In this document: piece after piece, positions 54,765 to 62,842 of the stretch
How positions within the stretch are numbered: position 1 is the first letter of the stretch
Layout of the letters: every line of letters begins with the position of its first letter
Origin: Brevibacillus laterosporus DSM 25
GTDB lineage: Bacteria > Bacillota > Bacilli > Brevibacillales > Brevibacillaceae
Assembly (NCBI RefSeq): GCF_002706795.1
Contig: NZ_CP017705.1
Coordinates: 1 to 64,000 of the forward strand
Length of the DNA stretch: 64,000 nt
Direction: 5' to 3'
Program-made: the position numbers and the translations under genes
The notes under the pieces: generated by a model
What the model was told of the DNA's origin: nothing
What the model saw: only the letters and a program-made list of their open reading frames with translations
The model's database searches: none

Positions 54765-55649
54765 TTATCGCGCAAGCCAAGCGAACCACTCTCTTTTGTG
54801 TCCCGTCTTATCGTATGGGGTAAACGAGTCTGTCTGATTCCAGCTAACATCCAATAGTGCAATATCATCGCTAAGCGGACTGTCACTAGCTTGAAGAATC
54901 ATGGACTGTAGCTCGTTGTCTGTCGGGAGCGGATAGCATTTATCTAATGTGGCTAAGCCATCTGTATAGGCTATCATTCGTGTAAAACAATGTTGTCCAG
55001 CCAAACTGGATTGAAATAAATGTGGTTTTCCTCCCACAGGCCCATGTAATGTTGACCAACGCTCCTGTGTATTACAGGTTGCTTGTAAGCATTCTGTTAT
55101 TTCCTGTTCTTGACTAAATAATCGTAACCGCAAATCCCCCTGCCAAGCGAATAGAATTCTTCCTTTTGGAAAGGAATGCGAGGGTAAATCAATGCGTCCG
55201 CAAATATACATTGTTTCACTACCATGTGATCGCTTCGCTTCTAATACATCTCTGAGCAAGCCTTTAATATCTGAAGGTAATGGATGATTGACTACGATTC
55301 TATTGGTTACAGTGGTTAACGCTTGTAAATGTAATTCCAACTGTTGGAGAAGAAACTCTTCCTCCTGCTCTTTATTAATGACATCGGAAGCAAGCCAATC
55401 CAGAAGTGCATCCCCTAGCATTTTTGCTGCGAGTTCCCCACAGTAAGAAAGTGACACGCCATCACACAATGCAAATAAAAAAGATTGCTCGTTTCTAGCA
55501 AACGTAAGATAATCTTGCCCCTTCTCTTGGGCATGTTGCGTTTCCGTAGCACGGGCGTACGCGTATCTCCAGACAAATTGTTCCGATTCTCTCGTTACAG
55601 ACAGCTCTGTATGTTGATGTATTTTTCCATAACGATAGGCTTGTTTCAC
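54765..55649 (-). CDS. PP2C-family protein phosphatase
   Basis: A 294-residue PPM/PP2C phosphatase. Metal-binding motifs are visible: LCDGVSLSYCGELAAKML (Asp63), IAYTDGLATL (about 226) and SDDIALLDV (about 257). There is no membrane helix or extra domain. It would reverse phosphorylation by a Ser/Thr kinase, most simply the WG-repeat kinase at the other end of the locus. The start is GTG behind AGGTGATG, and the gene begins 16 bases after the vWA gene, so they are cotranscribed. Confidence 0.9.
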   Translation of the reverse strand: MKQAYRYGKIHQHTELSVTRESEQFVWRYAYARATETQHAQEKGQDYLTFARNEQSFLFALCDGVSLSYCGELAAKMLGDALLDWLASDVINKEQEEEFLLQQLELHLQALTTVTNRIVVNHPLPSDIKGLLRDVLEAKRSHGSETMYICGRIDLPSHSFPKGRILFAWQGDLRLRLFSQEQEITECLQATCNTQERWSTLHGPVGGKPHLFQSSLAGQHCFTRMIAYTDGLATLDKCYPLPTDNELQSMILQASDSPLSDDIALLDVSWNQTDSFTPYDKTGHKREWFAWLAR

Positions 55650-55665
55650 ATCGCATCACCTGTCT

Positions 55666-56418
55666 TTAACGAACGGGGGTTGCTGCCGACATTTGAAACC
55701 CTAAAGACACCAATTCTGGACTGGTAGCCGGAAACATTAGCAACGCACCCTTTTTTAATTGATACATGGACTCACTCATCATTTCACGATAGCTCTCCGG
55801 TAAAACAGAAGACATCGAACGTAGTCTATTGGCATGTTCATCTCTCATGATTGTATCTGGCATGATTCCATCCCAACGCTTCACATCGGCCATCTCATCA
55901 TCGCATACCTCTTCGGATATAAAAATATTTTCAACAAGCACATGTCCATCGGGAACTGCCATTTGCATGATTCGTTTCACCACAGGCTCGGGATCCTCCC
56001 CGGTTGCTGCACCATCAGTCATATGACAGATCAGAGGAGCCGGAGAATCTTGCAGAAATGGTAGCTCTTCTAGCAATAATTTTTCAACCTGTTTAAACGC
56101 TTTGGCCATGTCTGTCAATCTACGTGGGCTTATTTCAGGCAACTTCCCCAACCGGGCTACTTCATCTATTCCTCGGATTCCATCCAACAAATCATATACT
56201 TCATCGCTGTATGCTAATATTGCTATACGATAACGTGGCGACATACGAGTTCCTTTAGTAGAACGAAAAATCATCTGTCGAATGGTAGCAGATAATGCCT
56301 CCATCACCACATCAATCCTGCGTTTATCTCCCATTGGTAGACACATGGAACCACTCACATCAATCAGATAAATGATAAGAGCTGGGGTTCGATGTGTCGC
56401 TGGTAAATCATAACTCAT
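55666..56418 (-). CDS. vWA-domain protein (TerY-like)
   Basis: A 250-residue protein that is almost entirely one von Willebrand A domain. The MIDAS site is complete: DVSGS at residues 20-24, a Thr in the RRLTDMAKAF region, and the Asp of MTDGAATGED at about 132. Stand-alone vWA proteins of this kind (TerY type) occur with PP2C phosphatases and kinases in signalling triads. It is followed directly by the PP2C gene. The ATG has AAGGAG upstream. Confidence 0.88.
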   Translation of the reverse strand: MSYDLPATHRTPALIIYLIDVSGSMCLPMGDKRRIDVVMEALSATIRQMIFRSTKGTRMSPRYRIAILAYSDEVYDLLDGIRGIDEVARLGKLPEISPRRLTDMAKAFKQVEKLLLEELPFLQDSPAPLICHMTDGAATGEDPEPVVKRIMQMAVPDGHVLVENIFISEEVCDDEMADVKRWDGIMPDTIMRDEHANRLRSMSSVLPESYREMMSESMYQLKKGALLMFPATSPELVSLGFQMSAATPVR

Positions 56419-56532
56419 AACCGATTCTCCTTATCCTCCTGTTGTAAAAAAAACGGGGCAGAAGCAGTTTGTTTACTTTACTGCGTGTAGAGTCAAAATA
56501 ATCGGCTTCCGACTTAGTAGTAGTGGTAGTAT

Positions 56533-57096
56533 TTAGGACCGTGGAATTTTTTCACTTACCTTAACCAATCCAGATACAGAAGGCTCAACCTGATCCTCTT
56601 CATTTGTATCCACGCCATATCCATCATGTAAAGAAGCATCAAGAAATTGTATATTTTCCCGTACAAACTGAAAGCGTGCCATTGGCAACTGTTCATTTGT
56701 ACCCAATGTAGCTAAATGTCGTTGCATATCCTGCTGCGGAAAAAATCGTGATTCGCTTGTTACTGCCAGCACGGCTCCCTGTTCTCTCAATTGATGTCGA
56801 ATATGCTCCATTGTAATCGTTAATCGTTCTGCACTTTCTCTATCAATCTGTTGGAAGCGTTCGGCAGACTCTACCAGACGCTTAGCTAAATCGTTGGAGT
56901 GCGCTTGTAGTTGCTCCATTAGAGCACGGACCGCACGCCAATTATCCTCCAACTGTGATTGTTGCCTAACTTCCCAGGTAAGACTTTCCATTGCATGATG
57001 CAAACGTCCTTCTATTTCACTCCACTCCTGTGCAGCTCGTTTGTATTCATGCCCCAATTCTTGCAACAGATGCGGATGTACCAGTATTCGCGACAT
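56533..57096 (-). CDS. WXG100-like protein with C-terminal extension
   Basis: A 187-residue helical protein. The N-terminal ~100 residues form a WXG100-like hairpin with Trp41 in ESLTWEVRQQSQLEDNWRAV; the exact WXG is WEV. The remaining ~85 residues are a charged extension with no known domain (QQDMQRHLATLGTNEQLPMA; ENIQFLDASLHDGYGVD). It starts MSRILVHPHL, almost the same as the MSRILISPDQ of the other WXG protein. It is the first gene of the T7SS-like operon and may be a substrate or structural partner. The ATG has GAGGGGATAAG upstream. Confidence 0.75.
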   Translation of the reverse strand: MSRILVHPHLLQELGHEYKRAAQEWSEIEGRLHHAMESLTWEVRQQSQLEDNWRAVRALMEQLQAHSNDLAKRLVESAERFQQIDRESAERLTITMEHIRHQLREQGAVLAVTSESRFFPQQDMQRHLATLGTNEQLPMARFQFVRENIQFLDASLHDGYGVDTNEEDQVEPSVSGLVKVSEKIPRS

Positions 57097-57310
57097 CTCT
57101 TATCCCCTCTGATTTACTCATACTCTTTCTAACAGGCAGTACGAAATTTCATTACTCGTGACCTTGGAAATGAATCATGGTGCTTACTTGACAAGATTAT
57201 TTGGGAACAACATCAAAGATTTTCCCTATCTTTTTAGATTTACAGAACCAGGAACTTCATACTAGAGTAATTGGACCTGTTTTTTTCGCTACGTATAGGT
57301 AGATAGATAC
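57097..57310. other. Leader region of the T7SS-like operon
   Basis: About 210 bases upstream of the first T7SS-like gene. I see no ORF. A TTGTCA resembling a -35 lies on the minus strand near 57190, but no matching -10 is convincing. The operon promoter is presumably here. Confidence 0.35.
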
Positions 57311-57340
57311 AAAAAAAGTCTTTTTCAACGAAAAAGACTT
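57311..57340 (-). terminator. Terminator of the antiporter gene
   Basis: On the minus strand AAGTCTTTTT pairs perfectly with AAAAAGACTT and runs into a T tract. It separates the antiporter from the T7SS-like operon downstream. Confidence 0.85.
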
Positions 57341-57452
57341 ACCTATCATTTTAGGTATATTCACTACATTATTTAGGAGTTAGCCGAGAGCTTGTCATTA
57401 TAGGCATGGGTATTTCCACATTCCATGCGGTCTAGCTTCTGCCTTGCGAGAA

Positions 57453-58760
57453 TTACAGGAGAAAGGTAGCTAGTAATCCAAATAAAAACAAGGGTATATT
57501 ATAATGAAGAAACGTAGGGACACACGTATCCCAGATATGATGATGTTGCCCATCTGCATTCAATCCTGAGGTAGGTCCTAGGGTGCTATCGGAAGCTGGA
57601 GATCCCGCATCCCCCAAAGCACCTGCTGTACCGATTAACGCGGCCGTAGCTAGTACAGAGAAGCCCAGTCCAGCACAAAGCGGTACAAAAATAGCAGCAA
57701 TAATTGGGACTGTACCAAATGAAGAACCAATACCTATTGTAATCACTAAACCGATCAATAGCATGATAACGCTAGCTAAAAAACGGTTTTGACCAAAATA
57801 TTCCACTCCAGATCCTACTAGTTGCTGAACAGCTCCTGTTTCTTTTAACACTGTAGCATAGCCAGACGCAAGTAGGATAACAAAGGCGATAAACCCCATC
57901 ATAGCAACACCTCGTTGCACCACATCGTCCCCCAAATTCCATGGTACCACGCGGAAAACAAATAGACAGACAATTCCCGAAAGCGAACCGATAATAAGTG
58001 ACTTGGTCAATAATTGCACTGTCAAGGCTAAGAGAATGGCTACTAGGGTGAACGCATGCCGCTTCGTAAAACGTAATACTTGCTTCTTCTCCTCATTCTC
58101 AATATCCTTAGATATCATTTGGTATGTTCTGGATTTTCGATAACTAATGAATAATGCCACCAATAACCCAATAATCATCCCGATCCCTGGAATAAGCATC
58201 GCTTTTGGAAATTCAGTCACAGCGATCGTCATACCAGCTTTCCCCATTTCAGATACAACAATCTGATGATAGATCAAGCCAAAGCCCGCTGGAAGCATGA
58301 GATAAGGTGCTTGCAAACCAAATGTTAACGCACAAGCAACAGCACGCCGGTCTATTTGCATTTTAGTAAACAAGGTCAATAAGGGCGGGATTAGAATGGG
58401 AATAAAGGCAATATGCACTGGTACTACATTTTGAGACAAACAGGCTGCTGTAGCAATGGACATGAGCAAGATACCACGTTTTCCACGCAATACCACCAAT
58501 AATTTATTTACTAATAAGGATGTGATATCAGACTTGGCGATCATAACTGCAAACATCCCAAGTAAAATATAGCTGAGTGCTGTTTCTAATTGCCCACTCA
58601 TCCCCTGCACCATCAACTGGATGGTGTCAGTTAACGAAACACCGGCAACCAGACCTGCTGTTATGGAAGCGGCGATCAAACCAAATATGACATTTAATCG
58701 CAACAGCGACAATATAACAATCACAATTACCGAAAGTATAACTCCATTTAATAATAGCAT
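57453..58760 (-). CDS. Na+/H+ antiporter family protein (YuiF-like)
   Basis: A 435-residue membrane protein with about 11 helices. The C-terminal block GALGDAGSPASDSTLGPTSG and NADGQHHHIWDTCVPTFLHY is characteristic of the YuiF-type branch of the Na+/H+ antiporter family; the helix IGSSFGTVPIIAAIFVPLC is also typical. The transported ion or metabolite is not certain for this branch; some relatives may move amino acids. The ATG 58760 has TAGGTGA upstream. Single-gene unit. Confidence 0.82.
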   Translation of the reverse strand: MLLLNGVILSVIVIVILSLLRLNVIFGLIAASITAGLVAGVSLTDTIQLMVQGMSGQLETALSYILLGMFAVMIAKSDITSLLVNKLLVVLRGKRGILLMSIATAACLSQNVVPVHIAFIPILIPPLLTLFTKMQIDRRAVACALTFGLQAPYLMLPAGFGLIYHQIVVSEMGKAGMTIAVTEFPKAMLIPGIGMIIGLLVALFISYRKSRTYQMISKDIENEEKKQVLRFTKRHAFTLVAILLALTVQLLTKSLIIGSLSGIVCLFVFRVVPWNLGDDVVQRGVAMMGFIAFVILLASGYATVLKETGAVQQLVGSGVEYFGQNRFLASVIMLLIGLVITIGIGSSFGTVPIIAAIFVPLCAGLGFSVLATAALIGTAGALGDAGSPASDSTLGPTSGLNADGQHHHIWDTCVPTFLHYNIPLFLFGLLATFLL

Positions 58761-59003
58761 GACGTTCACCTACGCTTTAGTATATTAGCTAACTAAAGTT
58801 ATAACATAGTAAAGTATTTGTGACAAGCGCTTTTGTAGCTCGAAATACAGCGCATGTTCTTCTCATAATCATTCCATCAGCCTACATAAAATACAGAATT
58901 TTTTCATAACTAACAAAACGAATATGATCGATCATTGAATTGTATTGCTTTATAGACAAACGTTCCGATTGAGTATATGATGGCAGTAATGATAACAACT
59001 ACA

Positions 59004-59103
59004 AAACGCTTCGGGGAGCTGGAATTGGCCGGCTGAGAGTGTATTACCTTTAATACTGACCCATAACCTGATCTGGATAATGCCAGCGTAGGGAAGTAAG
59101 CTT
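59004..59103 (+). ncRNA. TPP riboswitch of the thiamine-precursor importer operon
   Basis: Conserved cores CGGGGAGC and GGCTGAGAG, then ACCTGATCTGG and AATGCCAGCGTAGGGAA, are all present on the plus strand. It precedes a terminator and the ThiY-like gene, so thiamine pyrophosphate should turn off uptake. Confidence 0.95.
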
Positions 59104-59121
59104 CTGATATCTTCTTACATG

Positions 59122-59152
59122 AACGCTTCCAGGACAGGTTGCGTTTTTTTGT
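59122..59152 (+). terminator. Riboswitch expression-platform terminator
   Basis: GAACGC with an inner CAGG/CAGG bulge pairs with GCGTT followed by TTTTTTG. It lies 20 bases after the aptamer and just before the ribosome binding site of the first gene. Confidence 0.72.
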
Positions 59153-59185
59153 TGTCTACCAAACAACATGGAGGTTTCGGGATTT

Positions 59186-60214
59186 ATGAGAAATGGTAAA
59201 CGTTTTACTGCTACTTTCCTTTCTGGTTTGCTCGTATTCGCTTTAACAGCTTGTGGACAATCTGCTACACCAGATACACCAAGCGACAAGAAGTCACCTG
59301 AAGCAGCCCCTGCCAAAACTCTAAGTAAGGTCGTCCTTGATTGGACACCTAATACGAATCACACCGGATTATATGTCGCTCTTGAAAAAGGCTACTTTGC
59401 CGAGCAAGGGCTGGATGTAGAAATTGTTCAACCCGGCATGAACGGGGCTGATACGATGGTGGCCACCGGTGAAATTCCGTTTGGAGTAAGCTATCAAGAG
59501 GGCGTCACGCAAGCACGAACTCAAAACGTACCTATCGTGTCGCTTGCAGCTGTCATTCAGCATAATACTTCTGGTTTTGCTTCACCTGTGGGCAAGAATA
59601 TTTTGTCTCCCAAAGATTTTGAAGGAAAAACCTACGGGGGCTATGGTGCTCCAAGTGAGAAAGCTGTTTTACAATCTCTAATGAGCCTAGAAAAAGCCGA
59701 TATAAATAAGCTAAACATTATTAATGTAGGCGAAGCGGATTACTTTACTGCTGTAAAACGCGATATTGACTTCTCTTGGATTTTTTACGCGTGGACGGGC
59801 ATTGAGGCAGAGTTACGCAATGAACCAATAAATATGATATACGTTAATAAATATTCGGATAAACTAGATTATTATACCCCTGTTCTCATTACTAATGAAA
59901 AAATGATTCAAGAGAAGCCAGAGATAGTTAAAGCCTTCATGGCAGCAACCTCCATGGGATATCAATATGCTGGTAAACATCCAGAAGAAGCGGCTAATAT
60001 CCTCCTTAAGCACGTTCCAGATTTGGACGAAAAATTGGTACAAGCAAGCCAAAAATGGTTAAGTCCACGTTATCAAGATGATGCACCACGTTGGGGAGAA
60101 CAAAAACGCGATGTATGGCAAGGCTACTCCGACTGGATGGTTGAACATCACTTATTGGAAAAACCGCTTGATGTAGACAAAGCATTTACCAATGACTTTT
60201 TACCAAAACCATAA
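59186..60214 (+). CDS. thiY: ThiY-like thiamine-precursor-binding lipoprotein
   Basis: A 342-residue NMT1/THI5-like binding protein that captures a pyrimidine precursor such as formyl-aminopyrimidine outside the cell. It has a lipoprotein signal with Leu-Thr-Ala-Cys, a short Ser/Pro-rich linker, and the family blocks LDWTPNTNHTGLYVALEKGY, GGYGAPSEKAVLQSLM and DYFTAVKRDIDFSWIFY. ATG 59186 has GGAGG ten bases upstream; the six-codon longer reading lacks one. First gene of the riboswitch operon. Confidence 0.92.
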   Translation: MRNGKRFTATFLSGLLVFALTACGQSATPDTPSDKKSPEAAPAKTLSKVVLDWTPNTNHTGLYVALEKGYFAEQGLDVEIVQPGMNGADTMVATGEIPFGVSYQEGVTQARTQNVPIVSLAAVIQHNTSGFASPVGKNILSPKDFEGKTYGGYGAPSEKAVLQSLMSLEKADINKLNIINVGEADYFTAVKRDIDFSWIFYAWTGIEAELRNEPINMIYVNKYSDKLDYYTPVLITNEKMIQEKPEIVKAFMAATSMGYQYAGKHPEEAANILLKHVPDLDEKLVQASQKWLSPRYQDDAPRWGEQKRDVWQGYSDWMVEHHLLEKPLDVDKAFTNDFLPKP

Positions 60215-60246
60215 GCGAGGCATATCACATAGAGGAGCGATTCCAG

Positions 60247-60543
60247 ATGGCAAACGCCTTAGTTAGCATTCAAATTATCCCTACTACACCTCAAGGTGAA
60301 GGGGTCATTCCCTTTGTAGACAAAGCAATTGAAGTCATTTCGCAATCAGGGGTAAAGTATTTAGTTAGCCCGTTAGAAACCACGATGGAGGGTGAGTTGG
60401 AAGAACTGCTTGCTATCGTAAAAAAGATGAATGATGTCATGGTTGAGGCTGGTTGCCCGTCCGTAATCTCCCAAATCAAAATTTATCACCGTGCTGATGG
60501 GTTAGCTTCTATGGATGTATTGACGGAGAAATATCGTCCATGA
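60247..60543 (+). CDS. MTH1187-family thiamine-binding protein
   Basis: A 98-residue DUF77/MTH1187 (YkoF-related) domain with the alternating pattern ALVSIQIIPTTPQGEGVIPF, VSPLETTMEGELEELLAI and a final IKIYHRADG. Members bind thiamine or a pyrimidine precursor in the cytosol. It is between the binding-protein and permease genes, overlapping the permease by four bases, which supports a role in handling the imported precursor. Ribosome binding site AGAGGAGC. Confidence 0.88.
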   Translation: MANALVSIQIIPTTPQGEGVIPFVDKAIEVISQSGVKYLVSPLETTMEGELEELLAIVKKMNDVMVEAGCPSVISQIKIYHRADGLASMDVLTEKYRP

Positions 60544-61304
60544 ATAAAAATCGTCGTCTATTTACAACAGGATGGCCGCCCGTTCTTGCGGTCTTCCTGT
60601 TTCTCTTTATCTGGCAGCTTGCGACGTTTATTTGGAAACCCGAAGCATGGTTTTTACCAAGTCCCCTTGTTATTTTCCAAGAAGGCTGGAATCAAGCGCC
60701 TCAACTCACGCAACATTTGTGGGCTACCTTACAAATCACCTTGCTTGGCTTTGCAATTGGGAGCACAGCTGGTCTTATTCTGGCCTTTTTATTACATGTG
60801 ACTCCGCCCATTAAGGCTGCCTTATATCCATTACTCATCCTAAGTCAAAACATACCGACCATTATTTTAGCTCCTCTTTTGATGATCTGGTTTGGCTTTG
60901 GTTTATTGCCAAAAATGATTTTGATTACGTTGGTCTGCTTTTTTCCCGTCACCTTATCTACAATGACTGGACTTGCGCAAACCGACCCTCAAATAAAACG
61001 ATATATGCTAATGATTGGAGCAACTCGTCAACAAATTTTCTGGAAGCTAGAGTTACCTCACTCGCTTGCTTCCATGTTTTCTGGACTAAAAATATCGGCA
61101 ACCTACAGTGTTATGGGTGCCGTCATTTCTGAATGGTTAGGATCGCAAAAAGGAATTGGCGTCTATATGCTGATGGCAAAAGCATCATTTCGTGCTGATC
61201 GTGTATTTGTAACGATGTTTCTCATTGTAATTGTTAGCTGCTTGTTATTTGGCTTGATTAGCCTCTTAGAACGCTGGACACTCCGATGGCAATCGAATAA
61301 GTAA
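60540..61304 (+). CDS. thiX: ThiX-like ABC permease
   Basis: A 254-residue permease with about six helices and the EAA-type coupling loop MIGATRQQIFWKLELPHSLA. Matching blocks (PEAWFLPSPLVIFQEGW; LLILSQNIPTIILAPLLMIW) line up with the decayed copy at 36 kb. It overlaps the preceding gene (ATGA). It should form the membrane pore of the precursor importer with the ThiZ-like ATPase downstream. Confidence 0.92.
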   Translation: MNKNRRLFTTGWPPVLAVFLFLFIWQLATFIWKPEAWFLPSPLVIFQEGWNQAPQLTQHLWATLQITLLGFAIGSTAGLILAFLLHVTPPIKAALYPLLILSQNIPTIILAPLLMIWFGFGLLPKMILITLVCFFPVTLSTMTGLAQTDPQIKRYMLMIGATRQQIFWKLELPHSLASMFSGLKISATYSVMGAVISEWLGSQKGIGVYMLMAKASFRADRVFVTMFLIVIVSCLLFGLISLLERWTLRWQSNK

Positions 61305-61346
61305 GGCTAGAGAATTTGAGGTCAATAAAAAAGGAAGTGAACAAGC

Positions 61347-62204
61347 GTGAGTAATGACATCCACACATCTATAAGTATGGACATGACTCCAGAGCAAAAT
61401 ATAGCGTCTACATCTACACTAAAATCTGCATATACTCCCGACTCTGCACTTGTCGTTAAGCAAGTCTCACACTCCTTTACAGATTCGGGATGCACTATTG
61501 AAGTGCTTCAACAGATTTCTTTAGAAGTAAAAAAAGGTGAGTTTGTTTCCTTAATCGGACCATCTGGCAGCGGAAAAAGCACATTATTTCATATTATTGG
61601 AGGTCTTTTATCACCAATACACGGTAGCATTACAATTGAAGGTAAACAGGTTACTGGTGAAACAGGTCACATTAGCTATATGCCGCAATCCTCTAGCTTA
61701 CTTCCTTGGCGTACAATAGAAGAAAACGTCGGACTAGCCTTAGAAATAGAAGGTGTATCACGTAAAGAAACGCTCAAGCTGGCACGTGAATGGTTGCCGA
61801 AGGTTGGATTAGACGGATATGAAAAAGCTTATCCTCACATGCTGTCCGGTGGAATGCAACAACGAGTCGCTTTCTTGCGCGCATTGTTAAGCAGGCAGGA
61901 ACTAATCTGCTTGGATGAGCCCTTTGGAGCCTTAGACGCACTTAGTCGTACTGACATGCAAAATTGGTTACTATCCATTTGGGAAAAGCATAAGCGCTCC
62001 GTGCTTTTAATCACACATAGCATTGACGAAGCCATTTTTTTATCCGATAAAATCTATGTACTCACAGCAAAGCCAGCCCAAGTAGCTGCCACAATTTCGG
62101 TACCATTTGAACGACCTCGTCGGGAAAAAATGCTGTTATCTCCAGAGTTTCTGCTTGTGAAGGAAGAAATCTTAACGCTGTTACGTCATTCTCAGCAAGC
62201 ATAA
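61347..62204 (+). CDS. thiZ: ThiZ-like ABC ATPase
   Basis: A 285-residue ATPase with Walker A GPSGSGKST (from Gly71), signature LSGGMQQR, Walker B ICLDEPFGALD and the H-loop LITHSIDEA. About 35 extra residues precede the domain, a Ser/Thr-rich leader. The start is GTG with AAGGAAGTG upstream. It closes the importer operon. Confidence 0.92.
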   Translation: MSNDIHTSISMDMTPEQNIASTSTLKSAYTPDSALVVKQVSHSFTDSGCTIEVLQQISLEVKKGEFVSLIGPSGSGKSTLFHIIGGLLSPIHGSITIEGKQVTGETGHISYMPQSSSLLPWRTIEENVGLALEIEGVSRKETLKLAREWLPKVGLDGYEKAYPHMLSGGMQQRVAFLRALLSRQELICLDEPFGALDALSRTDMQNWLLSIWEKHKRSVLLITHSIDEAIFLSDKIYVLTAKPAQVAATISVPFERPRREKMLLSPEFLLVKEEILTLLRHSQQA

Positions 62205-62212
62205 TGAAGTAT

Positions 62213-62256
62213 AACTCGGCTATTGCTACTCACATATGCGATAAGCCGAGTTTTTA
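62213..62256 (+). terminator. Terminator of the thiamine-precursor importer operon
   Basis: AACTCGGC pairs perfectly with GCCGAGTT, followed by TTTAC. It also faces the convergent methyltransferase gene. Confidence 0.82.
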
Positions 62257-62269
62257 CATTACAGCCCCA

Positions 62270-62842
62270 TCATTCTCTCTGTTTTCTCACTGGAAAAAAT
62301 CTCCCTTTCTCCTTCATCCATGCTTCATACTTATATGCTTTTTGCAAAGCTTGTTCCTCTGCTGAAATCCGAACGCTTACTATCATGGCGTTGGCTACTG
62401 TAAAGATTAATGCTGTTTTCCAAGCACCAAATGTAAGAGGGAGCATTCCTACTTCTATGAATACAACCAAGTAGTTTGGATGACGGATGTAGCGATAAGG
62501 ACCTCGAACAATCGGGTTTTTTCCGTCTAAAACAAAGATCCTTGTATTCCAAAAATGTCCCAAACTTCGAATGCTCCAGATTCTTAGTATCTGGGCGAGA
62601 CAAAATACGCAAAATGGCCAAAAGTAAAATGGAATAGAATCAGTAGATACTCGAAGCAGTACCTCACCAATCAAGCTAATGAAAAAACCTACATGTAAAC
62701 TCACAATCCATTTGTAATGCCCGGCAGCTACCTCATATCCTCCTGCTTCCTTCATATAGCGCGCATTTCTTCTTGCTATCACCAACTCGATACAACGTTG
62801 GAAAATTACGATCACAAGCACCAGCATAAAAACAGTTACCAT
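62270..62842 (-). CDS. bpsB: BpsB/YpbQ-like isoprenylcysteine methyltransferase-family protein
   Basis: A 190-residue membrane protein with about four helices and the ICMT-family C-terminal block GPYRYIRHPNYLVVFIEVGM that binds S-adenosylmethionine. In B. subtilis BpsB methylates the alkylpyrones made by the type III polyketide synthase BpsA. The gene overlaps the synthase gene by 7 bases (ATGGTAA), so they are translated together. The substrate is inferred from that pairing. Confidence 0.88.
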   Translation of the reverse strand: MVTVFMLVLVIVIFQRCIELVIARRNARYMKEAGGYEVAAGHYKWIVSLHVGFFISLIGEVLLRVSTDSIPFYFWPFCVFCLAQILRIWSIRSLGHFWNTRIFVLDGKNPIVRGPYRYIRHPNYLVVFIEVGMLPLTFGAWKTALIFTVANAMIVSVRISAEEQALQKAYKYEAWMKEKGRFFPVRKQRE

